From contig NZ_JAUOTP010000004.1 of assembly GCF_030546695.1 (NCBI RefSeq), forward strand, positions 1-64,000: 64,000 nt of DNA, written 5' to 3'. A model generated the notes under the pieces. It was not told the DNA's origin. It made no database searches and saw only the letters and a list, made by a program, of their open reading frames with translations. Positions 18,094 to 28,419 of the stretch are shown piece after piece. The stretch's first letter is position 1, and every line of letters starts with the position of its first letter. The DNA comes from Sphingomonas natans (GTDB lineage: Bacteria; Pseudomonadota; Alphaproteobacteria; Sphingomonadales; Sphingomonadaceae). The translations under genes and the position numbers were made by a program.

Positions 18094-20271
18094 TCAGGAA
18101 CGACGCAATGTGAGCTTCGGCACCTTGCCGCCGGACCGCTTGAGCGCGGCACCGCGGCCCGACAAAGACGGGTTGGTCATGAAATAGCGGTGGAGATTGA
18201 ACGGGCGATCGCTCGGCTTCAATCGTTCGTAGCGGCCGTCGGGCAGCAGGTTCCAGCTTTGCTCGTCGTCGATGAAATTGGCGACCATCACCTGATCGAG
18301 GATCTGGGCGTGGACCGTCTCATTCTCGATCGGCAGCAGATATTCGACGCGGCGATCGAAGTTGCGCGGCATCCAGTCGGCCGACGAGATGAAGACCTTC
18401 GCATCGGGATTGGGGAGGCCCGCGCCGTTGCCGAAGACCATGATCCGGCTATGTTCGAGGAAGCGGCCGACGACCGATTTCACACGGATATTATCGGACA
18501 GGCCCGGCACGCCCGGGCGAAGGCAGCAGATGCCGCGCACGACGAGATCGACCTGCACGCCCGCCGCGCTCGCGCGATAGAGCTTCTCGATGATCGCGGG
18601 ATCGACGAGGCTGTTGAGCTTGGCCCAGACCGCGCCGTCGCGGCCTTCGCGCGCATGATCGATCTCGTCGTCGATCAGGTCCGAGAGCTTGTCGCGCAGG
18701 CCGTGCGGCGAGAGCGTGAGCATCTTGAGATCGGCGGGTTCGACATAGCCGGTCACGTAATTGAACAGTTGCGCGGCATCGAGCCCGGCGCGCGGATCGG
18801 CGGTGAAGAAGCTGAGATCGGTATAGATGCGCGCGGTGATCGGGTGATAATTGCCCGTGCCGAAATGGCAGTAGGTGCGGAAATTCTCGCCCTCGCGCCG
18901 CACGACCATCGAAACCTTGGCGTGCGTCTTCCAGTCGATGAAGCCATAGACGACCTGGACGCCCGCGCGCTCGAGCTGATCGGCCCAGGCGAGATTCTGC
19001 TCCTCGTCGAAGCGGGCCTTGAGCTCGACCACCGCGGTCACCGACTTGCCCGCCTCGGCGGCGTCGATCAGCGCGCGGATGACAGCCGACTGCTTGCCCG
19101 CACGATAGAGCGTCTGCTTTATCGCGACGACATCGGGATCGGCCGCCGCCTGCATCAGGAAGGCCAAGACGACGTCGAACGTCTCATAGGGGTGATGGAC
19201 GAGCAGGTCCTTCGAGCGGATCGCGGCGAAGCAATCCCCGCCGAACTCGCGCACGCGCTCCGGGAAGCGCGGCGTGAAGGGCGGCCATTTTAGATCGGGC
19301 CGCTCCTCGTCGACGAGCTGGGCGAGATCGGTGATGCCGAGGAATTCCTGCGTGTCGACGATGACCTGATCGATCTCGCCAAATTCCTCGCGGACGAGGC
19401 TGGCCAGCGCCTCGGGCATGTTCGGATTGGGCTCGAGGCGGATCACGCGGCCGCGGCGGCGGCGCTTGATCGCGGTCTTGAAGAAGAGGACGAGATCCTC
19501 GGCTTCTTCCTCGACCTCGATGTCGCTGTCGCGGATCACGCGGAAGCTGGTCTCGCCGAGCAGTTCGAAGCCGGGGAAAATCACGTTGGTGAAGCGGCGG
19601 ATCAGCGTCTCGATCGCGACGTAGCGCGCCGGCTCGCCCGGCAGCCGGAAGAAGCGCTTCGCCGTCGCGGGGAGCATCAGCAATTCGCGCGTCGGCTCGC
19701 CATCGGACAGGCGCTTGAGATCGAACAGCAGCACGAAGCCTTTGTTGGGCACGAACGGGAACGGATGCGACGGATCCAGCGCCTGCGGGGTCAGGATCGG
19801 AAAGATCTGCTCGCGGAAATTGGCCTCGCAAATGTCGGCGATCTCGCCGGTGATGTCGCGCACGTCCAGCACGTGGATGCCCGCCTCGCGCAGCGAATTG
19901 CGCAGCGCGATCCATACGGTCTGCTGGACGTCGGTCAGCTGATCGGCGGCATGCGCGATCGCGGCGAGCTGCTGGACCGGCGTCAGCCCGTCGGGCGAGC
20001 GATCCTCGATCGCCTGCAATTGCTGGCCCTTCAGGCCCGCGACGCGGACCATGAAGAATTCGTCGAGATTGTTGCCGGAGATCGAGAGGAACCGCAGCCG
20101 CTCCAGCAGCGGGTGCGCCGGATTGCAGGCTTCCTCCAGCACGCGCTCGTTGAACGCGATCCACGAAAGCTCGCGATTGAAATAGCGGTCCTTCAGCCCG
20201 ATCGGGGACTGGGGCATTTCGCCGCGGTCTTCGCTGGCGCTGGCGCTGATGATACTTCCGGGATGATCCAT
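18094..20271 (-). CDS. ppk1: Polyphosphate kinase 1
   Basis: The 725-residue product is a full-length PPK1. It starts its N domain at DRYFNRELSWIAFNERVLEEA and LSISGNNLDEFFMVRVAGL, carries HPYETFDVVLAFLMQAA and the region KQTLYRAGKQSAVIRALI, and the catalytic part around YCHFGTGNYHPITARIYTDL, whose first His corresponds to the family's autophosphorylated histidine region. It makes polyphosphate from ATP reversibly at the membrane. The start lies 9 bases after the hda stop, so it belongs to the leftward group DUF2066-like, hda, ppk1, ppx. Confidence 0.97.
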   Translation of the reverse strand: MDHPGSIISASASEDRGEMPQSPIGLKDRYFNRELSWIAFNERVLEEACNPAHPLLERLRFLSISGNNLDEFFMVRVAGLKGQQLQAIEDRSPDGLTPVQQLAAIAHAADQLTDVQQTVWIALRNSLREAGIHVLDVRDITGEIADICEANFREQIFPILTPQALDPSHPFPFVPNKGFVLLFDLKRLSDGEPTRELLMLPATAKRFFRLPGEPARYVAIETLIRRFTNVIFPGFELLGETSFRVIRDSDIEVEEEAEDLVLFFKTAIKRRRRGRVIRLEPNPNMPEALASLVREEFGEIDQVIVDTQEFLGITDLAQLVDEERPDLKWPPFTPRFPERVREFGGDCFAAIRSKDLLVHHPYETFDVVLAFLMQAAADPDVVAIKQTLYRAGKQSAVIRALIDAAEAGKSVTAVVELKARFDEEQNLAWADQLERAGVQVVYGFIDWKTHAKVSMVVRREGENFRTYCHFGTGNYHPITARIYTDLSFFTADPRAGLDAAQLFNYVTGYVEPADLKMLTLSPHGLRDKLSDLIDDEIDHAREGRDGAVWAKLNSLVDPAIIEKLYRASAAGVQVDLVVRGICCLRPGVPGLSDNIRVKSVVGRFLEHSRIMVFGNGAGLPNPDAKVFISSADWMPRNFDRRVEYLLPIENETVHAQILDQVMVANFIDDEQSWNLLPDGRYERLKPSDRPFNLHRYFMTNPSLSGRGAALKRSGGKVPKLTLRRS

Positions 20272-20280
20272 CCGCGCCTT

Positions 20281-20901
20281 TTAGCCGCCCGCCTGCGACT
20301 CGTCGATGACGCCGAGCGTAATCAATGCCCGGCGCGCCAGCGGCACGGTCAGAGCCTGCCGGCGCTGGAGCGCAAGCTCGTCCAGCGCGTCCATCGTGCG
20401 GTGGATGCCGAGAAAACTGCGCTCGATCCGCGGCACGACATAGCGAATCAGCTCGGGCGAGGCGGCGAGCCCGCGCAGGTGGCACAGCTTCTCGATCAGC
20501 ATCGACGCCAGCGCCTCGTCGGGCTCGGGCATCGCGACGACGGGCGTCGCCATCATTCGCGAGCGCAGATCGGGCAAGGCGATGTCCCAGGCGGGCGGCG
20601 GCGCATCGACGACGATGATCAGCGGGCGGCGCTGGCCCTGCGCGCGGTTCCAGGCGTGGAAGATCGCTTCCTCGTCGGCATCCTCGCCCGGATCGATCAG
20701 CTCGCCGCCCGTCTGCGCCGCGACGATCCGGCCGAGCAGCGAGCGTCCCGATTTGCGCGGGCCGGTCAGCATCGTCGCCATGACGGGCCAGAGCGACCAA
20801 TGCTGGAAATGACGGACGATGGGTTCGTTCGCGGGGGTAACGATGAAATCGCGCTCCTCGCTGCCTTCGGGCCAGTCGAGCGGGAGCGCGATCTGGCTCA
20901 C
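20281..20901 (-). CDS. hda: DnaA regulatory inactivator Hda (HdaA)
   Basis: The 206-residue product is the size of Hda and starts [10 protein letters not shown], where QIALPL fits the Hda clamp-binding motif that docks on the DnaN sliding clamp. The rest is a degenerate DnaA-like AAA+ domain (LTGPRKSGRSLLGRIVA as P loop; LIIVVDAPPP as Walker B) with a C-terminal helical lid (RIERSFLGIHRTMDALDE). Hda with the clamp stimulates ATP hydrolysis by DnaA and so limits re-initiation. The start overlaps the stop of the upstream gene by four bases, and ppk1 follows after 9 bases. Confidence 0.9.
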   Translation of the reverse strand: MSQIALPLDWPEGSEERDFIVTPANEPIVRHFQHWSLWPVMATMLTGPRKSGRSLLGRIVAAQTGGELIDPGEDADEEAIFHAWNRAQGQRRPLIIVVDAPPPAWDIALPDLRSRMMATPVVAMPEPDEALASMLIEKLCHLRGLAASPELIRYVVPRIERSFLGIHRTMDALDELALQRRQALTVPLARRALITLGVIDESQAGG

Positions 20902-22124
20902 GGGACGGACCGTCGCAGTCTCAGCCCTTCGTCGAGGGCGAGGCCGCGCGGGGCGAGCGCCGCCCGAAGCGCGGCGGCATCGCCTTCATATTCGACCCGC
21001 ACCACCGAGACGCCGCCGAGCGCGAGGCTGGTGGTGGTCACCGATCGCACGCCGAGGACGCCGCGCAACTGCGCCTCGATCGCGGCGCGGGCGGCATCGT
21101 CGGGCGTATCGACCTGCAGGCTGAGCGTCTGCGCGGGGGCGAGCGAGGTCGCGGCCTCGGTCGGCGCGACATCGCCTTCGACGATGCCCTGATCTTCGGG
21201 CAGCGCTTCGATCGGCGCGGGCTCGGCGAGCAGGCTCGGATCGCTGATCAGGCCGCCTGCGCGCAGCGCGGCGGACAGCGCCTCGTCGATCCGCCGTACG
21301 CCTTCGTCGAGCATCGCGGGCAGGCCGCGGCTGTCGGCGGCGGCGAGATCGAAGCGCGCGATCACCTCGCCGTCCGGGCCGTGGATCGCCTTGAAATGCG
21401 CGAGCACCGGTCCGCCGGGCCAGCGGCGCACGATCTGGACGGTCGGCACGACGACATCGGCCGCGCCATATTGTTCGAGCAGGGTCCGCCACTGGCCGCG
21501 TCCGGGGCGGCCCGCCTGCGCGATGTTCAGGACCAGCGGATCGATGCCCGTGCCGACGGGTCGGACATAATCGATCGGGCTGCCGCCCGAGCGGAAGCGC
21601 GCCCAGGCCTTCTGCCACTCGGTCTTCTTTTCGAAGCTCTGCGCGACGCCGCCCGACCACATGACGGGAATCACGAGCATCGGCGCCGAGCGCGGCCCGC
21701 CGCCGCGCGCGCCCAGCAGATCGCCCGCGCGGCCGCGATCGAACAGCACGCCGAGGCGCGCGATATAGCGATGCGCGCCGATCTCCTCGTCTTCCACCGA
21801 GATGCCGGCGGTGATCGCATCGAGCGTGCCATCGGGCAGGCCCGGCGCGGATTCGGCGGGCTGGCCGTTGGCGCGGCCCCACAGCAGCTTCCACGCCTTG
21901 CGCTGCGCCAGCCGCCAGCCGAAGCTGCGCGCCTGCTCGGATGTCTTGGCGGTGACATCGACCTGGACGCCGCCGACCTCGTAATTGGCGGAGCTGTCGA
22001 TCGGCGGCACGCCGCGATCATTGCCCTCGATCTGGGCGCGCAGAAGCGTCGCGAGACCGAACGCCACGACGAACATCGCCGCGAGGAAACCAGCGAGCAG
22101 GGGATTTCGGCGGACGATCGTCAC
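20898..22124 (-). CDS. Membrane-anchored protein resembling the DUF2066 family
   Basis: The product (408 aa) has one N-terminal membrane segment ([22 protein letters not shown], split here from the basic start), then a predicted periplasmic part with [13 protein letters not shown] and a region [18 protein letters not shown]2066 protein is known next to hda and purM in many proteobacteria, and this gene has that same position, which is the main reason for the call. I chose the GTG at 22124 because AAGG lies upstream of it; a longer frame reaches 22160. The C-terminal 70 residues ([21 protein letters not shown]) have the alternating pattern of a small alpha/beta fold. Function is unknown. Confidence 0.7.
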   Translation of the reverse strand: MTIVRRNPLLAGFLAAMFVVAFGLATLLRAQIEGNDRGVPPIDSSANYEVGGVQVDVTAKTSEQARSFGWRLAQRKAWKLLWGRANGQPAESAPGLPDGTLDAITAGISVEDEEIGAHRYIARLGVLFDRGRAGDLLGARGGGPRSAPMLVIPVMWSGGVAQSFEKKTEWQKAWARFRSGGSPIDYVRPVGTGIDPLVLNIAQAGRPGRGQWRTLLEQYGAADVVVPTVQIVRRWPGGPVLAHFKAIHGPDGEVIARFDLAAADSRGLPAMLDEGVRRIDEALSAALRAGGLISDPSLLAEPAPIEALPEDQGIVEGDVAPTEAATSLAPAQTLSLQVDTPDDAARAAIEAQLRGVLGVRSVTTTSLALGGVSVVRVEYEGDAAALRAALAPRGLALDEGLRLRRSVP

Positions 22125-22210
22125 GCTTGGCCTTCTGGCGAGTTGCCGTGCCTGTGCCAAGAGGCGATGGCGTTAAACGAGCCCGCCCGCTACGGGCGAC
22201 CCATCCTCAC

Positions 22211-22301
22211 CCGTTCGCTTCGAGCGGAGATCGAGCTCGTCGAGATCGAAGTCGAGAAGTTCTCGACGGACGCTTCTCGACTTCGCTCGAAGCTGCTCGA
22301 A
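22211..22301. repeat. Palindromic intergenic repeat upstream of purM
   Basis: This stretch is made of CGAGATCGAAGTCGAGAAG-like units. GAAGTCGAGAAG at 22248-22259 pairs perfectly with CTTCTCGACTTC at 22273-22284, and flanking bases (TCGAGC, GCTCGA) extend the pairing imperfectly. It lies between the divergent starts of the DUF2066-like gene and purM, so it may sit inside the 5' leader of purM. No other copy was found in the window. Confidence 0.6.
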
Positions 22302-22336
22302 CCAAACGGACCATGATTGTACCGCACGGAGATCGA

Positions 22337-23428
<1,092 letters not shown>

Positions 23429-24001
23429 ATGTCGGGCAAGGCGCGCGTCGGCATCCTGATCTCGGGGCGCGGCTCGAACATGGCGTCGCTCGTCGAGGCC
23501 TCGCACGCGCCGGACAGCCCCTATGAGGTCGTGCTCGTCGTCTCGAACGTGCCCGATGCGGCGGGGCTCGCCTTCGCCGCCGCCAACGGCATCCCGACCT
23601 TCGCGATCAACCACAAGGGGATGACGCGCGTCGCCTTCGACACGCTCGTCGATGGCGCGCTGCGCGATGCGAGCGTCGAATATGTCGCGCTGGCAGGCTA
23701 TATGCGACTGCTGTCTCCGGGGTTCGTCGCGGGCTGGGCCGGTCGCATGGTCAATATCCATCCGTCTTTGCTGCCGCTCTACAAGGGGCTCGACACGCAC
23801 CAGCGCGCGCTGGATGCGGGCGATGCGCGCCACGGCTGCACCGTCCACCTCGTCACGGAGGCGCTCGACGACGGGCCGATCCTCGCGCAGGCCGAAGTGC
23901 CGATCCTGGAGGGCGACGATGCCGAGGCTTTGGCGACGCGCGTGCTGATCGAGGAGCATAAGCTCTATCCGGCTGCGCTTGCGGAGCTCATCCGGCGGTG
24001 A
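23429..24001 (+). CDS. purN: Phosphoribosylglycinamide formyltransferase PurN
   Basis: The 190-residue product transfers a formyl group from 10-formyl-tetrahydrofolate to GAR. It shows GILISGRGSNMASL (phosphate-binding), GYMRLLSPGFV, the catalytic Asn and His in MVNIHPSLLPLYKG, HGCTVHLV and the catalytic Asp in DDGPILAQAEVPI. The ATG follows the purM stop directly (TGAATG), and its stop overlaps the next gene by four bases, so purM, purN and the two following genes form one transcription unit. Confidence 0.97.
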   Translation: MSGKARVGILISGRGSNMASLVEASHAPDSPYEVVLVVSNVPDAAGLAFAAANGIPTFAINHKGMTRVAFDTLVDGALRDASVEYVALAGYMRLLSPGFVAGWAGRMVNIHPSLLPLYKGLDTHQRALDAGDARHGCTVHLVTEALDDGPILAQAEVPILEGDDAEALATRVLIEEHKLYPAALAELIRR

Positions 24002-24375
24002 GCCCGGATCCCGCAGGGGATCTGGAGAAGCTCCGCGCGATCGCGCTCGCGCTGCCCCGCGCGGTCGAGAAGATCAGCCACGGCCAGCCCATCTTCTCTA
24101 TCGAGAAGGGCAAGGTCTTCGCCCAATATTGGCACGATCATCATCGGGACAACGAGACCGCGGTGATGGTCAAGACGAGCGGACCCGACGAGCAGGCGAT
24201 GCTCATCGAGGCCGACCCCGATCTCTACTATCGCCCCGCCTACATCGGCCATTCAGGCTGGATCGCGATAAGGACCGATCAGCCGGGCAGCGATTGGGGG
24301 CATATCGCCGATCGCGTCGCGGCGAGCTGGCGCCTGGTGGCGCCGGCGAAGCTGGTGGGGATGGGACCGGAATGA
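23998..24375 (+). CDS. MmcQ/YjbR-family protein
   Basis: The 125-residue product resembles the small YjbR/MmcQ fold (CyaY-like DNA-binding proteins of uncertain role). It has LEKLRAIALALPRAVEKISHG near the N terminus, FSIEKGKVFAQYW, and a C-terminal WGHIADRVAASWRLVAP. A GTG start overlaps the purN stop (GTGA) and its own stop overlaps the next start, so it is translationally coupled at both ends. Its presence behind purN does not reveal a purine role. Confidence 0.75.
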   Translation: MSPDPAGDLEKLRAIALALPRAVEKISHGQPIFSIEKGKVFAQYWHDHHRDNETAVMVKTSGPDEQAMLIEADPDLYYRPAYIGHSGWIAIRTDQPGSDWGHIADRVAASWRLVAPAKLVGMGPE

Positions 24376-24998
24376 GCGACGTGCCGGACGAAAAGAAGGA
24401 AGCCGCGCGCGTCCGCCGCCGCTGGCTCAATCTCGGCGAATTGCTCGCGATCGCCGGCGTCGTCATCTCGGGCGCCGCTTTGTGGAACAGCTATCGCGAG
24501 CGCACGCATGCCGAGGCCGAGCAGGCGACGAGCGAAGCGCGGACCGCGCGCGCGGCCGAACTGCTCGTGCTGAAGGCGAGCGTGGCCAAGGACGGCAATC
24601 TGCTGACGCTCGTGCCGCGCGACGACACGCAGACGATCCAGGCGCAGACGATCCGCTTTCCCGCCGCCCTCGGCGTCTCCCCGGTCGAGACGACGGGCGA
24701 CGCGCGGATCGAGCGCGACTGGTTCGAGAAAGGGCTGACCGAGGCGCTGGAGAAGGCCAAGGCGAACAAGCGCGCGCCGGGCGACCAGCGCCTGCCCGTG
24801 CTGATCACGACGCATTTCCTCGTCGATGGCGTCGAGCATCAGGACAATGCGCTCTATTCGGTCGGCTATACGCTCGGCCACGGCTTCCTCGCGGGCACGA
24901 CGATCAAGCTGCGCGGACTGTCGCGCAGCGGCACCGCGCCGGCGGGGGCCGCGGGCGACAAGATGCTCGACGTGGCCGCGAAGCGCACGTTCAGCTGA
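24372..24998 (+). CDS. Hypothetical membrane-anchored protein at the end of the purMN operon
   Basis: The 208-residue product starts with a charged stretch (DEKKEAARVRRRW), then one membrane helix (LLAIAGVVISGAALWNSY, about residues 23-40), then a short helical linker rich in Glu, Arg and Ala (RTHAEAEQATSEARTARAA) that could form a coiled coil. The remaining C-terminal domain should face the periplasm (N-in topology by the positive-inside rule). I do not recognise a family. The ATG overlaps the stop of the YjbR-like gene (ATGA). Confidence 0.7.
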   Translation: MSDVPDEKKEAARVRRRWLNLGELLAIAGVVISGAALWNSYRERTHAEAEQATSEARTARAAELLVLKASVAKDGNLLTLVPRDDTQTIQAQTIRFPAALGVSPVETTGDARIERDWFEKGLTEALEKAKANKRAPGDQRLPVLITTHFLVDGVEHQDNALYSVGYTLGHGFLAGTTIKLRGLSRSGTAPAGAAGDKMLDVAAKRTFS

Positions 24999-25007
24999 CG
25001 GTACGGC

Positions 25008-25631
25008 TCAGGCGAGCCGGGCGATGTCGCTCTCGCTGACGGGCCTCCTCATCAGCAGCCAGACGAGCAACGGCAGGAGGCCCATCGCCAGATTGCTGAA
25101 CGACGGCGCGAGCCAGGCGACGACCGAGGCGATCACGGCCGTGATCGGCAGCGCGAACAGGCGGCGGCGCAGCCGGACCAGCTCGGCGGGATCGACCTGC
25201 GCGCCGACGAAGCGCCGCTGCAAAACCCGGTGGCCGAGCCGGACCTGGCACAGACCGGCCACGAAGAGCGTCGCGGTGTAGAAGAGATGGGTCGCGATCT
25301 GGCCCATATTGTTGCTCATGAACGCGGTCGCGAACGGGATGAACGCGATCAGCAGCAACAGATGCAGGTTCGGCCAGACGAAGCTGTTGTCGTAGCGTTC
25401 GACCAGACCGAAGATCCGGTGGTGGAGCGCCCAGAAGCTGCCGATCGCGAGGAAGCTGACGACATAGCCGGTGAACTGCGGGACGAGGTGGCGCAACGCT
25501 TCCGCCGCGGGCCGCCAGCCGGCGTCGGTCGTCAGGTGCGGCACGTGGATCTCGATGACGAGCAGGGTGATCGCGATCGCGATCACGGCATCGGAAAAGA
25601 AGACGAGTCGCTCGAGCCGCGAGTCATGCAT
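25008..25631 (-). CDS. TMEM175/DUF1211-family membrane protein, possible potassium channel
   Basis: The 207-residue product has about six hydrophobic helices. Its first helix holds RLVFFSDAVIAIAITLLVIE, the (F)SD-x-(V/I)-x-AIAIT-L signature of the TMEM175 family, in which this helix lines a potassium-selective pore. WALHHRIFGLVERYDN follows helix three, also typical. I chose the ATG at 25631; the ATG at 25652 lies seven codons upstream. The ribosome-binding GGGGGA is placed in the loop side of a 7-bp hairpin (25632-25650) that touches the start codon. The gene converges on the purine operon. Confidence 0.82.
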   Translation of the reverse strand: MHDSRLERLVFFSDAVIAIAITLLVIEIHVPHLTTDAGWRPAAEALRHLVPQFTGYVVSFLAIGSFWALHHRIFGLVERYDNSFVWPNLHLLLLIAFIPFATAFMSNNMGQIATHLFYTATLFVAGLCQVRLGHRVLQRRFVGAQVDPAELVRLRRRLFALPITAVIASVVAWLAPSFSNLAMGLLPLLVWLLMRRPVSESDIARLA

Positions 25632-25663
25632 GTGCCGGTTCCCCCGGCACATCCTACGAAGAA

Positions 25664-25687
25664 GGGCGACGCTCGCAAGCGCCGCCC
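25664..25687 (-). terminator. Possible terminator of ndk
   Basis: On the minus strand a GC-rich stem (GGGCGGCGCT paired with AGCGTCGCCC, with one mismatched pair, around TGCG) is followed by CTTCTTC. It lies 40 bases past the ndk stop and ahead of the TMEM175-type gene. The T tract is poor, so this is tentative. Confidence 0.35.
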
Positions 25688-25727
25688 CCGTTCATCACGT
25701 AGCGGCGGCCGAAGCCCCCGCCCGGAT

Positions 25728-26150
<423 letters not shown>

Positions 26151-26247
26151 GGCCGAGCGGTCTCCGTGCTGAAGGTGTAGAATGGGCGCGCCTCTAGCGG
26201 GAGAGCGCGGGGGAGGCAACCTGCCCCGCTTCCACGTCACCCAACCC

Positions 26248-26362
26248 GCTCATCCTGAGGAGGGACTGAGCGAAGTCGAAGGCCCGTCTCGAAGGACGGT
26301 CGCCCTGGGGCAAGTCCTTCGAGACACCACTTCGCCAGGCTCAGTGGCTCCTCAGGATGAGC
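26248..26362. repeat. Palindromic repeat, copy A of a two-copy family
   Basis: Perfect 15-bp terminal arms GCTCATCCTGAGGAG (26248-26262) and CTCCTCAGGATGAGC (26348-26362) flank further partly paired stretches (GGACTGAGCGAAGTCGAAGG; TCTCGAAGGAC with GTCCTTCGAGA). A second copy in the opposite orientation is at 50443-50555. This repeat fills most of the gene-free stretch 26151-26498 between ndk and the amt terminator; nothing else is seen there. Confidence 0.85.
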
Positions 26363-26402
26363 GGAAAGAGGACGTTCAGCGGATGATGGGCACCGTCCCT
26401 CG

Positions 26403-26434
26403 AAAAAAATGGCCGGCGAGTTGCCTCGCCGGCC
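26403..26434 (-). terminator. Rho-independent terminator of the glnK-amt operon
   Basis: On the minus strand a perfect 10-bp stem GGCCGGCGAG/CTCGCCGGCC with a GCAA loop is followed by ATTTTTTT. It lies 65 bases past the amt stop. This is the clearest intrinsic terminator in the window. Confidence 0.88.
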
Positions 26435-26498
26435 AAGTCGTTCGCAGGAGGAACCTGGTGGGGAGGACGGGCTTCTGCGGGCCCGCCCTCCGATCTTG

Positions 26499-27923
26499 TC
26501 AGTAGTTGTAGGCGCGTTCGCCATGCTCGGAGATGTCGAGACCGTCATGCTCGACATCCGCGGTCGGACGAAGCCCGATCGTGTATTTGAGCGCGAGGAA
26601 CAGGACCGCCGAAACGCCGCCCGACCAGACCAGGGTCAGCAGCACGGCCTTGAGCTGCGTGACCAGCTGCGCCGAGATGCTGTAGGCCTCCGGATGGAAG
26701 CCGGCCGGGAAGACGGTGTAGTCGAAATAGCCCTGCCCGCCGAGCGCCGGCGAAGCGACGACCGCGGTGCCCAGCGCGCCGACGATACCGCCGATGCAGT
26801 GGACGCCGAACACGTCGAGGCTGTCGTCATAGCCGAGCTTGTTCTTCACCGTGGTGACGAAGAAGAAGCAGATGATCGAGACGAGGAAGCCGAGGACGAT
26901 CGACGTCATCGGCGCGGCGTAACCCGATGCGGGCGTGATCGCGACGAGGCCGGCGACGGCACCCGAAGCGGCACCCAGCAGCGAAGGCTTGCCGTGGACG
27001 ATCTGCTCGATCACCGCCCAGGCCACGGCGGCAGCGGCCGTCGCGACATAGGTGTTGATGAACGCGACGCCCGTCACGCCATTGGCTTCGAGGTTGGAGC
27101 CGGCGTTGAAGCCGAACCAGCCCACCCACAGCAGGGAGGCGCCGATCATCGTCATCGTCAGCGAGTGCGGCGGCATCGGCTCGGTCTTGTAGCCGAGACG
27201 CTTGCCGATCACGAGGCAGCCGACGAGGCCGGCGATGCCCGCATTGATGTGCACGACGGTACCACCGGCGAAATCGAGCGCGCCCAGGCCCCAGAGATAG
27301 CCATAATCGGTCGGGCTATCGGGCAGGAAGTCCGGGCCGGCCCAATACCAGACGCAGTGCGCGATCGGGAAGTAGACGAGCGTCAGCCAGGCGACGACGA
27401 AGATCATCAGCGGCGTGAACTTCACGCGCTCCGCGAAGGCTCCGACGATCAGCGCCGGCGTGATGCAGGCGAAGGTCATCTGGAAGATCACGAAGGCATA
27501 TTCGGGGATATAGACGTTGTTCGAGAAGGTCGCGGCCATCGTCGTGCCGTCGACGCCCTTCAGGAAGGCCTTCGAGAGGCCGCCGAAGAAGTGGTTCGTG
27601 CCACCGCTCGTGAAGGCTTCCGAATAGCCCCAGCAGACCCAGACGAGGCTGGCGACCGAGACGACCATCAGCACCTGCATCAGCACCGAGAGCATGTTCT
27701 TGGTGCGGACGAGGCCGCCGTAGAACAAAGCGAGCGCGGGCACCGACATCAGCAGCACGAGCGCCGACGAGATCAGCATCCAGGTCGTGTCGCCCTTGTT
27801 GACCATCGTCGCCATCTGCGCCGCGGTCGGGGCCTTGATCAGATCCGCTGCGAGAGCGGGGGCGGTGGCGAGCGCGGCGATCAGGCCGGCCGCGGCACCC
27901 CCCAGTTTGTTGGAAAGCTTCAT
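26499..27923 (-). CDS. amt: Ammonium transporter Amt
   Basis: The 475-residue product starts with a cleavable signal peptide (GLIAALATAPALAADL), as usual for proteobacterial Amt proteins, then about eleven membrane helices. Visible landmarks are ALALFYGGLVRTKNMLS, GAFAERVKFTPLMIF, HCVWYWAG, DFAGGTVVHINAGIAGLVG (pore His region) and CIGGIVGALGTA with the second-half pore region DVFGVHCIGG (twin-His). It conducts ammonium/ammonia into the cell. glnK lies 16 bases upstream; GlnK plugs Amt when nitrogen is plentiful. The operon is expected to be driven by the sigma-54 promoter at 28313-28327. Confidence 0.97.
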   Translation of the reverse strand: MKLSNKLGGAAAGLIAALATAPALAADLIKAPTAAQMATMVNKGDTTWMLISSALVLLMSVPALALFYGGLVRTKNMLSVLMQVLMVVSVASLVWVCWGYSEAFTSGGTNHFFGGLSKAFLKGVDGTTMAATFSNNVYIPEYAFVIFQMTFACITPALIVGAFAERVKFTPLMIFVVAWLTLVYFPIAHCVWYWAGPDFLPDSPTDYGYLWGLGALDFAGGTVVHINAGIAGLVGCLVIGKRLGYKTEPMPPHSLTMTMIGASLLWVGWFGFNAGSNLEANGVTGVAFINTYVATAAAAVAWAVIEQIVHGKPSLLGAASGAVAGLVAITPASGYAAPMTSIVLGFLVSIICFFFVTTVKNKLGYDDSLDVFGVHCIGGIVGALGTAVVASPALGGQGYFDYTVFPAGFHPEAYSISAQLVTQLKAVLLTLVWSGGVSAVLFLALKYTIGLRPTADVEHDGLDISEHGERAYNY

Positions 27924-27939
27924 GTGTCCCCCTTGTCGC

Positions 27940-28278
27940 TCAGAGAGCCGTTTCGTCGGTCTCGCCGGTGCGGATGCGCACCACCTGGCCGAGATCGACC
28001 ACGAAGATCTTGCCGTCGCCGATCGCGCCGGTGTTGGCCGCCTGCTGGATCGATTCCACGACCCGCGGGGCGAGATCGGTGGCGCAGGCCACCTCCACCT
28101 TGATCTTCGGCACCATGTTGGTGCTGTACTCGGCACCACGGTAGATCTCGGTCTGGCCCTTCTGACGGCCGAACCCCTTGACCTCCGTGACCGTCATGCC
28201 CTGGACGCCGAGCGCGGACAGAGCCTCGCGCACTTCGTCGAGCTTGAACGGCTTTATGATGGCAATGACGAGTTTCAT
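27940..28278 (-). CDS. glnK: Nitrogen regulatory protein P-II (GlnK)
   Basis: The 112-residue product is a canonical PII protein: MKLVIAIIKPFKLDEVREAL, a T loop with uridylylation Tyr51 (EIYRGAEYSTN), and GAIGDGKIFV with the C-terminal VVRIRTGETDETAL. Its place directly before amt makes it GlnK rather than GlnB. It senses 2-oxoglutarate/ATP/ADP and gates Amt. GGGAGG precedes the ATG. A sigma-54 promoter and an NtrC-like site lie upstream. Confidence 0.97.
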   Translation of the reverse strand: MKLVIAIIKPFKLDEVREALSALGVQGMTVTEVKGFGRQKGQTEIYRGAEYSTNMVPKIKVEVACATDLAPRVVESIQQAANTGAIGDGKIFVVDLGQVVRIRTGETDETAL

Positions 28279-28312
28279 CGGGCCTCCCTGCCTGTTGTTG
28301 CTATGCTGCGAC

Positions 28313-28327
28313 GCAATAAGCGTGCCA
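28313..28327 (-). promoter_or_regulatory. Sigma-54 promoter of glnK-amt
   Basis: On the minus strand the sequence is TGGCACG-CTTA-TTGC, an exact match to the -24/-12 consensus TGGCACG-N4-TTGC. The -12 GC lies 35 bases upstream of the glnK start, leaving room for a short leader. Confidence 0.9.
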
Positions 28328-28419
28328 GACACAGTCCAAGGGCGGTGAGGATGCGCAAGCCTATCCGCTACGCAGGAATCCGCGCAAAACCAGCCCGAGG
28401 CTTAGGCAGGTTTGAAGGA

